Assembly (NCBI GenBank): GCA_017520845.1
Contig: JAFXEU010000023.1
Coordinates: forward strand, 1-64,000
DNA length: 64,000 nt
DNA from: Kiritimatiellia bacterium
GTDB taxonomy: Bacteria > Verrucomicrobiota > Kiritimatiellia > RFP12 > UBA1067
Direction of reading: 5' to 3'
Shown: one piece after another, positions 52,879 to 60,254 of the stretch
How positions within the stretch are numbered: the stretch's first letter is position 1
Layout of the letters: each line of letters begins with the position of its first letter
The notes under the pieces: model-generated
Told to the model about the DNA's origin: nothing
Databases searched by the model: none
The model's input: only the letters and a program-made list of their open reading frames with translations
Made by a program: the position numbers and the translations under genes

Positions 52879-53742
52879 TCAGAAAAAACTTTCCAACAAA
52901 TGCTCCGGAAACAGTTCGGCAGTGCGGCGACCATAATCGTAGACGCGCTGCATCACCTCTGGGTCGTGGCATACGCGCGAGATTTCGAGCGGCTTTTCAG
53001 GCGCAATCAAAATCGCACGCTTTTGGGCGACGCGCTCATCGATATATTCGAGAGTTTTATTGTACCAGACATGGCGCGACTTGAGCGCTTCGTAAATTGC
53101 GGGATATCGGTACAGCAAAGGCTTTAAAATGCGGATTTTACCGGACGGAAATTTGCGGTAGCCGCGCGGACGCGTCGTTATGACGATATTTCTTTCAAAT
53201 CCGATCGATTCGAAATAACGTAGCGGAATACCGTCTGAAAGTCCGCCGTCGAGATATTTGCCGCCGTCGATCTCAACCGGTCGCGAAACGATCGGCATTG
53301 ACGCGGAAGCGCGTATCCAATCGAGCGCAACGTTATCGCATTTGTCGAGTTTCTTGTAGATCGGCCTTCCAGATCCTGCGTCTGTCGCCACAATATGAAA
53401 TTCCATCGGATTCGACTCGAAGGCGGCGGTATCGAAAACATCAAGCCTCTCCGGGAGTTCGCGATAGCAGAATTCCGCGCCGAAAAGATCGCCCGTTAAG
53501 AGGAGTGACCGCCAAGAGCAGTAACGCGGATCACGGGCGAAACGTTTATTGTATCGTATAACACGACCGATCTGTCCGCTTTTATAGTTACATCCAAAGC
53601 ATGCGCCGGCGGAAACTCCGATAAGCCCATCGAACTTAAGGCCGCGCTCCATAAAGACATCCAGAACCCCGGCGGTAAAAAGCCCTCTCATAGCTCCGCC
53701 CTCAAGAACTAGCCCTGTTTTCTTTTTTGTCATTTTCGACAT
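52879..53742 (-). CDS. patatin-like phospholipase, YjjU type
   Basis: The protein has 287 residues. It has the oxyanion loop LEGGAMRGLFTAGVLD (about 12-27), the nucleophile elbow GVSAGA (about 43-48; Ser45) and the catalytic Asp in KYLDGGLSDGIPL (about 165). The combination and the SMPIVSRPVEIDG stretch match the YjjU/RssA-like patatin group, intracellular lipid acyl hydrolases. A string of Tyr/Arg-rich motifs follows (NKRFARDPRYCSW). No partner gene is close. The start is ATG 53742; a second Met at codon 4 is possible. There is no strong ribosome site. Confidence 0.92.
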   Translation of the reverse strand: MSKMTKKKTGLVLEGGAMRGLFTAGVLDVFMERGLKFDGLIGVSAGACFGCNYKSGQIGRVIRYNKRFARDPRYCSWRSLLLTGDLFGAEFCYRELPERLDVFDTAAFESNPMEFHIVATDAGSGRPIYKKLDKCDNVALDWIRASASMPIVSRPVEIDGGKYLDGGLSDGIPLRYFESIGFERNIVITTRPRGYRKFPSGKIRILKPLLYRYPAIYEALKSRHVWYNKTLEYIDERVAQKRAILIAPEKPLEISRVCHDPEVMQRVYDYGRRTAELFPEHLLESFF

Positions 53743-53786
53743 ATTTTCGTTTGCATTTTATTTCCATTAATGAATAGCAGTCTAAC

Positions 53787-53906
53787 TTATCCCGCCTCCA
53801 ACCGCTCAACAGACCAATCCGAATAAAACGCCGGCACATCGGTCGAGCGGCTCGCCGAGACGACAACCGGAATCTAAGCGGAGACTTTCACGCCGCCTTT
53901 GATTTT
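53787..53906 (-). pseudogene. N-terminal remnant of a DUF1848-family gene
   Basis: The minus strand reads KIKGGVKVSA, a TAG stop, then IPVVVSASRSTDVPAFYSDW and SVERLEAG before a TAA at 53787-53789. The SASRSTDxPAFYxxW block is the recognisable start of DUF1848 proteins (normally about 270-300 residues). Everything after the first 40 residues is gone, and an in-frame stop interrupts what is left. A TGGTATAAT promoter still stands upstream. So this is a decayed gene. The remaining parts of 53743-54133 show no other coding signal. Confidence 0.7.
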
Positions 53907-53934
53907 ATTTTTTTATCCCGCGGTTTCACCTAAA

Positions 53935-53943
53935 ATTATACCA
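53935..53943 (-). promoter_or_regulatory. extended -10 promoter left in front of the DUF1848 remnant
   Basis: Minus strand reads TGGTATAAT, about 28 bases before the remnant reading frame. It has the same form as promoters of intact genes in the window. Confidence 0.5.
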
Positions 53944-54090
53944 AAACACAAGCCCCCTAATATTAAAAATATTTAAGTAATTTTGACACAAAAAGATCTC
54001 GCCGCGCCACTTTGGCAGGTTCTCCGAATTCAAACGCGAACGGACTGCAAACTGCGCAGCTTCAACTCAAGATTGAAAAATCGGCGGTTA

Positions 54091-54099
54091 TGATATAAA
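54091..54099 (+). promoter_or_regulatory. extended -10-like promoter of the metallophosphoesterase gene
   Basis: Plus strand reads TGATATAAA, 34 bases before the ATG at 54134. AAGG lies close to the start. Confidence 0.4.
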
Positions 54100-54133
54100 A
54101 TATATCCGTTAATAAAATCAGGATACAAGGTCT

Positions 54134-55111
54134 ATGAATATCAAGAACAGTTTCAACTCGTTTACCCGCCGCGGGTTTCTCGCCTCGCTCGGCGCCGCCG
54201 CGCTTTTGCCTAAAAAACTCTTCGCCGCGTCGAAGACGGATTTCGACGAATCGCTGGCCGTCTTTCTTTCCGACATTCACGTCAACGGGATAGAGGAATT
54301 GGACGGCAAAAAAATAAGCCCTATGGCGCGCAACTATCTCGCAACGACCGTCGCGGAAATCCTGCGTATGGATCCTCTACCGCGCAATGTCTTTATTTTT
54401 GGCGATTTAGCTCACGCATCAGGCAGAAACGAAGACTACCGCCGCTCATACAAAGATCTCAAACTTCTAAGCGACGCCGGTATAAAAATTACGATAGGCA
54501 TGGGCAACCACGACCACAGAAAAGCCTTCCTCGAAGTCTGGCCCGATCATGCCGAAAGAACGGTAATTCCCGGAAACATCCATACCGTAACCTCCCTCCC
54601 CGATTACGATTTCATCATGCTCGACTCTCTTGATGAAAAAGACGAGCCCAACGCGTACAATCCCGGCGGCGGTAAACTTTCTCCGGCGGCGCAGGAATGG
54701 GTCGCCTCCGAACTGCCTAAATGGCCGCGTCCGTTTTTCCTCGGCGCCCATCACGCGCTTGACGAACTTTATGTCAGCAACGGCGAGAAGCCTCTCAGAC
54801 ACAGGATAAGAAAATTCCCCAACTGCAAAGGATTTATCCACGGCCACAACCACGTATGGAAAACCAACATCACTACCTGGATATCCCCGTACGCGGTACC
54901 ATGGCTCACCCTGCCGTCGAACGGATTCTGGGGAGACATCGGTTATGTCGTATTCAGGATTAAAAACGAAAACGGCCAAAAGTCGGCCGTCGCGGAACTA
55001 AAGCTGAAGGACTTCCACCTTCACGGCCTCGAAGAATCAAACCCGCGCCCCCCGGCGTGGAACGCGCGGTTCAACGACCTTAAAGGGAGCCGGTGCACGT
55101 TCATGATATAA
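54134..55111 (+). CDS. Tat-exported calcineurin-like metallophosphoesterase
   Basis: The protein has 325 residues with a twin-arginine signal (TRRGFLASLGAAALL) ending near residue 32. The metallophosphoesterase metal motifs follow in order: LSDIHVNG (DxH), FIFGDLAHAS (GD), GMGNHDHRKA (GNHD/E), LGAHHALDE (GxxH) and IHGHNHVW (GHxH). Tat export of a folded two-metal enzyme is usual for this class. The substrate is not predictable. It is a single plus-strand gene closed by a strong bidirectional terminator. Confidence 0.93.
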   Translation: MNIKNSFNSFTRRGFLASLGAAALLPKKLFAASKTDFDESLAVFLSDIHVNGIEELDGKKISPMARNYLATTVAEILRMDPLPRNVFIFGDLAHASGRNEDYRRSYKDLKLLSDAGIKITIGMGNHDHRKAFLEVWPDHAERTVIPGNIHTVTSLPDYDFIMLDSLDEKDEPNAYNPGGGKLSPAAQEWVASELPKWPRPFFLGAHHALDELYVSNGEKPLRHRIRKFPNCKGFIHGHNHVWKTNITTWISPYAVPWLTLPSNGFWGDIGYVVFRIKNENGQKSAVAELKLKDFHLHGLEESNPRPPAWNARFNDLKGSRCTFMI

Positions 55112-55126
55112 AACCGGCATTCAGCG

Positions 55127-55157
55127 GCGGACGGGCTTTAAGCCTGTCCGCTTTTCT
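55127..55157. terminator. bidirectional intrinsic terminator between convergent genes
   Basis: GCGGACGGGC and GCCTGTCCGC form a ten-pair stem (one G-T pair) with a five-base loop, followed by TTTTCTT. It separates the phosphoesterase gene from the minus-strand epmA-like gene, which ends at 55160. Confidence 0.88.
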
Positions 55158-55159
55158 TG

Positions 55160-56011
55160 TCAGCCGCATACGCGCACGTCGGAAATCTCTCTCACGCCCA
55201 AAAGCGCCATCACGAGCCGGTCGATTCCGAGCGCGACTCCGGCGGCAGGACCCATCGCGGAGACGGAGTCGATAAACTCCGTATCGATCGGATAATCAGA
55301 CTCTCCCGATTCGCGGCGCTCTTCGCGGGCAGATTCGAATCTTTTCAGCTGCTCGCTGGGATCGTTTAGCTCGCTGAAGCAGTTGGCGAGTTCAACGCCG
55401 TCCCAATAAAGTTCCCAACGTTCCGCGACATCGCCCCTAAGACGCGAAAGCGACGCCGCCCACGGCGGATAATCGACGAGAAAAACGCCGCCGCCCATCT
55501 CCTTTATCGCGGGCTCTATCTTAGTCGCCATATCGAAATCGAACCGGTCGTGATCGCCGTCGACCCAGGGATCCCAGCCCGCAAACTTAAGATACGCTTC
55601 GCGAACCTTGAGTTCACGGAACGAGACTTCCCGTTCGGGACTGAATTCTTCCAGAAGCGCGGCCACGAGATTTTTCGTATCGTCCATGATATCGCGGTAT
55701 GAGCTTTCGCGGCGATACCATTCGATCATCGTAAACTCGGGATTATGTCGAGAGCCCTTTTCGCCGTCGCGGAAACAAGGACCGATCTGATAAATCTTGT
55801 CCATCCCCGCAGCGAGCAGTTTCTTCATCTGGAGCTCGGGCGACGCTCTTAGGAAGCCGCCCGTAGCGACCGGCGGGCAGTCGATGTTCGTCTCGGGCGC
55901 TGGCGCGGCGATTCTCACGGGTGTTTCGACCTCGACGAAACCGAGCGCGTCGAAAAACGAGCGAATACGCGAGACAATGCGCGATCTTTTAACGAGAAGG
56001 TCTATATCCAC
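55160..56011 (-). CDS. epmA: EpmA (GenX/PoxA)-like class II lysyl-tRNA synthetase paralogue
   Basis: The protein has 283 residues and is related to the catalytic domain of class II LysRS but lacks the N-terminal anticodon-binding domain. Motif 2 is FRDGEKGSRHNPEFTMIEWY and motif 3 is GVALGIDRLVMALLG. Both match EpmA, which attaches (R)-beta-lysine to translation factor EF-P. It is a little shorter than E. coli EpmA (325). No EF-P or EpmB gene is in the window. It follows the methyltransferase gene by three bases and belongs to the der operon. Confidence 0.93.
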   Translation of the reverse strand: MDIDLLVKRSRIVSRIRSFFDALGFVEVETPVRIAAPAPETNIDCPPVATGGFLRASPELQMKKLLAAGMDKIYQIGPCFRDGEKGSRHNPEFTMIEWYRRESSYRDIMDDTKNLVAALLEEFSPEREVSFRELKVREAYLKFAGWDPWVDGDHDRFDFDMATKIEPAIKEMGGGVFLVDYPPWAASLSRLRGDVAERWELYWDGVELANCFSELNDPSEQLKRFESAREERRESGESDYPIDTEFIDSVSAMGPAAGVALGIDRLVMALLGVREISDVRVCG

Positions 56012-56014
56012 AGA

Positions 56015-57259
56015 CTACTCGTACCTTTCGAGCCATTTCGAAAGCCTGTCGCCGAGACGCTTCTCGAGCCATGGCGTCACGCGCCAATAGTCGCGAAGAT
56101 CGAGATATTCGCTCACAGGTCCGCTCTGACCGGGCTTTACACCCCAGACGCACTTCAAAAGAATATTGCGCGCCGTCGCTTCGCTCGAAACAAACTCAAT
56201 TACCTGGGTCCTGAAGCCGAGAATGCGCAGAATCTGCGCGCGGAAAGAATCGGTCAGGATATCGCAAAGTCTCTCGCGCAGAATCGACTGGCGCATGAGA
56301 CCTGCAAACGCGCCCTTATCGTCAAGCGTCTTCTGGAGTTCATGCTGGCAGCAGGGAGCCGAAAGAATATAACGGGTCTTCCATTCGACGCCTTTAGCGA
56401 GCGCCTCGTCGGTCGCCGTATCGCAAGCGTGAAGCGAAACGACAAGATCAATCTCCGGGCGCTCGGCGGCGCCCGGCGCGAGAACGTCGGCGGGATTGAA
56501 TTTTTCAAGGTCGCTCTCGACAAAAATCACCTTATCGGCGAGATCGAGACGTTTCGCCATCTCCTTCGCCGCGCTTATAACGTCGTTGCGGCGGTGGACG
56601 CCGACAATTCTGACGTCGCTGAAGCCCAAGACTTCGGTAAGATAAGGATAAAGGCTTATCGTCAGATACGCTTTGCCGCAGCCGCAGTCGATTACGGTAA
56701 ACGTTTTGGCTTTGTCCGCCTCGGTCGCGTCTGAAAGCGTCTCGGCGACGACTTTCAAAAACTCGTTGACCTGATCGTATTTGCCGCGCATCGACGCGCG
56801 GATATTGCCGGAGCCGTCGCTTAAGCCGATAGTCCTCAAAAGCGAGGCCGACTCGAAACTCGTAAGCGGAAGCTTCTTGACGCGGTCGTGGGGCTTTACC
56901 ACGACTTCGCGGTCCATCGCACCCGAGCGCGAAACGAGAACGCGCCCCTTTTTCGTGACGCGGACGTGAAGATCGCCTTTCGCCGTCATAAGATGGAGAT
57001 CGCGCGCTCCACGCTGGGCGATGATCTCCTCGAGTCCGTCGCGCGCGTCGTCAAGCTCGAAATTCTTGACGCGGACCTGACCGTCGTCCGTCATTTCGGC
57101 CTGAAAAAGTTTCCTGCCGCCGATGACGACGGGGCGCATCGCAATCTTGAACGCCTTGCCGTTGCGCCTCACCGACTGGACGATTTTCATAAAGCCTTCG
57201 CCGAAAACACCAGTGCGGATTTCTTCCTGAAGGGCTTCTTCCAATTCAAAGCGTTCCAT
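56015..57259 (-). CDS. SAM-dependent methyltransferase (Methyltransf_32 type)
   Basis: The protein has 414 residues. The first 170 form a variable domain; the SAM motif is FTVIDCGCGKAYLTISLYPY near 185. A later block LVVSLHACDTATDEAL followed by ILSAPCCQHEL is characteristic of the METTL25/RRNAD1-related Methyltransf_32 proteins. The substrate, possibly RNA, is unknown. AAGGA precedes the start; der ends 24 bases upstream. Confidence 0.88.
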   Translation of the reverse strand: MERFELEEALQEEIRTGVFGEGFMKIVQSVRRNGKAFKIAMRPVVIGGRKLFQAEMTDDGQVRVKNFELDDARDGLEEIIAQRGARDLHLMTAKGDLHVRVTKKGRVLVSRSGAMDREVVVKPHDRVKKLPLTSFESASLLRTIGLSDGSGNIRASMRGKYDQVNEFLKVVAETLSDATEADKAKTFTVIDCGCGKAYLTISLYPYLTEVLGFSDVRIVGVHRRNDVISAAKEMAKRLDLADKVIFVESDLEKFNPADVLAPGAAERPEIDLVVSLHACDTATDEALAKGVEWKTRYILSAPCCQHELQKTLDDKGAFAGLMRQSILRERLCDILTDSFRAQILRILGFRTQVIEFVSSEATARNILLKCVWGVKPGQSGPVSEYLDLRDYWRVTPWLEKRLGDRLSKWLERYE

Positions 57260-57283
57260 GGGTATATCCTTAAATTGTTGATC

Positions 57284-58627
57284 TCACGAAGACTTTCTCT
57301 CGCGTGCCTTAAGGAACATCCGGAGCGGCGCACCTTCGAGACCGAAACGCGCGCGGATGTTCTTCTCAAGATAACTTAAATACGCCGGCGTGACAAGTTT
57401 CGGATCGTTCACGAAAAGACGTATCGTCTGGGGGTTCGTCGAGACCTGCAGCGCGTAGTAGATCTTAAGGCGCTTACCCTTCATCATCGGAGAAAGCGTC
57501 TTCTTTGTCGCCTTGACGAGAACGTTGTTGAGCATACCAGTCGGAATACGCTCACATGCCGAAGCCGCGGCGCGGTCGATCGCCTCGACAGTACGGCGGA
57601 TATTGTAGCCGGACTTGTTCGAGCAGTAGACAACTGGAGCAAAGTTCAAGAACGGCATCATCGAGCGGAGAGCCTCGGTAGCCTTCGTCTCCGTAATCCC
57701 CTGCTCCTGCGCGAGATCCCATTTGTTCATAAGGACGACGCAGCTGCGGTTGGCGTCGAGGATTTTCCCGGCGATGCGCTTATCCTGCAGCGTCGGGCCC
57801 ATAATCGGATCCATCACGAGAAGTACGACATCCGCCTCCTCGATCGCCTGTTCCGAGCGGAAAAGCGATAAGTTGTCGACCGATGTCTTCGACATCTTCG
57901 TGTGAGGCTTCATGCCGGCTGTATCAACCAGCATGTAACGCCGCGCCTCCGGGCCGGAGCCGATGGTGAACGGAACCTCGACCGCGTCGCGCGTCGTACC
58001 TGGAATTTCAGATACGATCACGCGCGGCGCTTTAAGAAGTCGGTTGACGTAAGAGCTCTTACCCGCGTTGGGGCGCCCTACGATGGCGACGCGAAGAGGA
58101 CGCTTCGCGGCCTCCTCGGCCTCGTCGACCTTCGGAAGAACTTCGACTACGCGCTTTAAGAGCGTATCGACGCCGCGGGAATGTTCCGCCGAGACGGGGA
58201 AGACCTCAAGACCGAAGCGGTCGTACTCGTGGGCGCGCCAATCCTCGTCGGCGGTATCGCACTTGTTCGCGGCGATCATGCACGGAACACCCGACTCTCT
58301 CACGCGCTTGATAACCTCGGCGTCAAGAGGCGTAATGCCCTCGCGCGCATCAACGACGATAATACAGACGGCAGAGTCTTCAACCGCAAGAGCCGCCTGA
58401 GAACGCGTCTCCTCATCGAGAGGATCGCGGGTGACGCGCTTATCGAACGCGATTCCGCCCGTATCGACGAGCATGACGCGGCGGTTTAAAATATCGACTT
58501 CACGTGTAACACGGTCGCGCGTAACGCCGGGCTGATCGAAAACGATGGCGACGCGCTTTTTCGCGATGCGGTTGAAAAGCGCGCTTTTTCCCGTATTGGG
58601 ACGGCCTACTAAACTTACTACATTCAT
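57284..58627 (-). CDS. der: ribosome-assembly GTPase Der (EngA)
   Basis: The protein has 447 residues with two tandem GTPase domains. G1 motifs are GRPNTGKS (8-15) and GRPNAGKS (about 177); G3 motifs are DTGG and DTAG; G4 motifs are NKCD and NKWD. The C-terminal KH-like domain ends LRMFLKARERKSS. It acts in maturation of the 50S subunit and is essential in most bacteria. A ribosome site AGGAGA and an extended -10 promoter lie upstream, so der heads the operon through the methyltransferase and EpmA-like genes. Confidence 0.97.
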   Translation of the reverse strand: MNVVSLVGRPNTGKSALFNRIAKKRVAIVFDQPGVTRDRVTREVDILNRRVMLVDTGGIAFDKRVTRDPLDEETRSQAALAVEDSAVCIIVVDAREGITPLDAEVIKRVRESGVPCMIAANKCDTADEDWRAHEYDRFGLEVFPVSAEHSRGVDTLLKRVVEVLPKVDEAEEAAKRPLRVAIVGRPNAGKSSYVNRLLKAPRVIVSEIPGTTRDAVEVPFTIGSGPEARRYMLVDTAGMKPHTKMSKTSVDNLSLFRSEQAIEEADVVLLVMDPIMGPTLQDKRIAGKILDANRSCVVLMNKWDLAQEQGITETKATEALRSMMPFLNFAPVVYCSNKSGYNIRRTVEAIDRAAASACERIPTGMLNNVLVKATKKTLSPMMKGKRLKIYYALQVSTNPQTIRLFVNDPKLVTPAYLSYLEKNIRARFGLEGAPLRMFLKARERKSS

Positions 58628-58649
58628 AACTTCTCCTGAATCAGCGCAT

Positions 58650-58658
58650 ATTATACCA
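58650..58658 (-). promoter_or_regulatory. extended -10 promoter of the der operon
   Basis: Minus strand reads TGGTATAAT, 22 bases before the der ATG, with AGGAGA in the short leader. Confidence 0.65.
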
Positions 58659-58681
58659 AATTTTACGAAATGATAGTTAAT

Positions 58682-58780
58682 TCAGAACGGAAGAGTGAAA
58701 TAAACGGGATAATCAGTGGATGCGGAATTCCTGACTTTCGGCTCCACCCAGAATCCTCCCGCAGTCGGATTGAAGACGGT
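58682..58780 (-). other. open fragment after the flavoprotein gene, possible 3' remnant
   Basis: In the frame shifted from the flavoprotein, the minus strand stays open past its stop to a TGA at 58682-58684. It reads YQITVFNPTAGGFWVEPKV and ends VYFTLPF. The composition is protein-like with a terminal Phe, but no start is visible. It may be a gene remnant or chance. Confidence 0.2.
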
Positions 58781-59400
58781 TATCTGATAAAGCTGGTAAT
58801 CTGACGAGGCTCGTCCAAGGAAGGAAGCGGCATGCGTTCCTTGGCCAAACGGATGGCCTTAATAAGAAACGCCATATTCTTTCCGAGTCTGCGCATGATC
58901 TGCAGGCCCTCGGCGTCCTCTTTGGCTTCGCCGGGCGCCGCGCCGTGTACATTGTTCCAATAACTTGATGAAACGACAGGCATGTTGGAAATCGTGAAAT
59001 ACTTGTTTAAAACGTCAAACGTCGCCGTCGTTCCGCCCCTGCGCGCTACGGCTACGGACGCGCCGACCTTCATGGTCTTGTCGAATTTTGACGAGAAAAA
59101 AAGGCGATCTAAAAACGAAACCAGCGTTCCTGCGGGAGAAGCGTAGTAGACGGGCGAACCGACCACAAGACCATCGGCGTCTTTAAACTTGTAGAGTACC
59201 TCGTTGACGAGATCGCGAGTCACGCACTCCTTAAGAGCGTTGCATTGACCGCAGGCCAGGCAGCCTCGAAGCGGCTTCGAGCCGACATGGATTATTTCGG
59301 TATCAACGCCTTCAGAGCGCAGAGTCTCGCTCACTTCATTGAGAGCGACGAACGTGTTTCCGTTACTTTTCGGACTGCCGTTTATGAGTAACACTTTCAT
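58780..59400 (-). CDS. flavodoxin-fold NADPH-dependent FMN reductase / iron-sulfur flavoprotein
   Basis: The protein has 206 residues from the ATG at 59400, preferred because the family starts MKVLLINGSPKSNGNT and AAAAGG lies upstream; the open frame extends 16 codons further without ribosome site. The FMN phosphate loop is NGSPKSNGNT (7-16) and GSPVYYASPAGTLVSFLDR binds the ring. CLACGQCNALKEC gives a cysteine cluster like that of iron-sulfur flavoproteins. It probably reduces quinones or similar acceptors. A TGGTATGAT box lies about 65 bases upstream. Confidence 0.9.
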   Translation of the reverse strand: MKVLLINGSPKSNGNTFVALNEVSETLRSEGVDTEIIHVGSKPLRGCLACGQCNALKECVTRDLVNEVLYKFKDADGLVVGSPVYYASPAGTLVSFLDRLFFSSKFDKTMKVGASVAVARRGGTTATFDVLNKYFTISNMPVVSSSYWNNVHGAAPGEAKEDAEGLQIMRRLGKNMAFLIKAIRLAKERMPLPSLDEPRQITSFIR

Positions 59401-59465
59401 TTTTAAGAACCTTTTTATATTGCGGTTTCGGATTTTAAAATTCCACATTCAACAGGCTAACGGAA

Positions 59466-59474
59466 ATCATACCA
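59466..59474 (-). promoter_or_regulatory. possible extended -10 of the flavoprotein gene
   Basis: Minus strand reads TGGTATGAT, about 65 bases before the ATG at 59400. Confidence 0.35.
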
Positions 59475-59544
59475 TATTTATCCCCTCTTGGCATTAAAAT
59501 AACTGTCTTTTTCGAAGGCGAGGCAGGACGGCCGCCGAATATTT

Positions 59545-59553
59545 TGATATACT
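59545..59553 (+). promoter_or_regulatory. leaderless extended -10 promoter of the MBL hydrolase gene
   Basis: Plus strand reads TGATATACT; seven bases separate it from the ATG at 59561. There is no Shine-Dalgarno sequence. Confidence 0.65.
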
Positions 59554-59560
59554 TTCCGTC

Positions 59561-60157
59561 ATGGAAAGACTTACTATACAAGTTGGAAGTTACGAGGTTA
59601 ACTGTTCGATAATCTCTGAAAACGGCAAAGCGTGGATCGTGGACCCGGGACACGAGGGTGCGCGCATCGCCGCGCTTCTTGAGAAGAAAGGTCTCGAGCC
59701 TGAAGCGGTTCTCCTCACTCACGCCCACTTCGACCACATTACGGGAATCGCCGAGCTACAAAGGCTTTTCCCGAATCTTCCCGTTTATATCCATAGCGAA
59801 GATACGGTGATGTTCGGTCATCCCTTCAATCAGATGCCGGGCGAATACGCCTCAATCGGCGTTCCCGCCAACATACGCGACGTAAACGAGCTGAAAATCT
59901 GCGAGGTCATCCACACCCCTGGCCATACGCCCGGCGGCGTCTGCTATCACTTTGCAAACGACAAACTTCTTTTAAGCGGCGATACGCTTTTCGCGGGCTC
60001 CATCGGGCGGACAGACTTCCCTGGCGGCAGCATGTCGAAAATGATGGAATCTCTTAAAAAACTCATGACTCTGCCGGACGATACGCTCGTAATCCCGGGC
60101 CACGGCTCCCATACCACGATCGGTAGAGAAAAAACATCAAATCCGTATCTCGTCTGA
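59561..60157 (+). CDS. metallo-beta-lactamase-fold hydrolase, glyoxalase II-like
   Basis: The protein has 198 residues. The metal motif THAHFDHITG (about 52-61), His in VIHTPGHTPGG, Asp in LLLSGDTLFAGSIGRTDF and His in VIPGHGSHTT give the full MBL ligand set. The SIGRTDFPGG stretch is common in the short YcbL-like hydrolases related to glyoxalase II, which act on thioesters such as S-lactoylglutathione analogues. It is a plus-strand gene between two minus-strand units, with a probable leaderless start and a terminator after it. Confidence 0.93.
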   Translation: MERLTIQVGSYEVNCSIISENGKAWIVDPGHEGARIAALLEKKGLEPEAVLLTHAHFDHITGIAELQRLFPNLPVYIHSEDTVMFGHPFNQMPGEYASIGVPANIRDVNELKICEVIHTPGHTPGGVCYHFANDKLLLSGDTLFAGSIGRTDFPGGSMSKMMESLKKLMTLPDDTLVIPGHGSHTTIGREKTSNPYLV

Positions 60158-60203
60158 CGGCAAAGCTTTCTACAAGCTTCAGTCCGTTTTAATCCGCAAC
60201 AGA

Positions 60204-60230
60204 AGAGGCCGCCCTTTCGGGACGGCCTCT
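60204..60230. terminator. bidirectional intrinsic terminator
   Basis: AGAGGCCG pairs with CGGCCTCT and is extended by CCC/GGG after a bulged A, with a four-base loop. TTTCG follows on the plus strand. It lies between the convergent MBL and Gfo/Idh genes. Confidence 0.75.
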
Positions 60231-60254
60231 TTCGCTGTAACAATACACGTTTTA

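Noticed and set aside
55160-56011. Full lysyl-tRNA synthetase
   Set aside because: The anticodon-binding domain is missing and motif 2 is EpmA-like.
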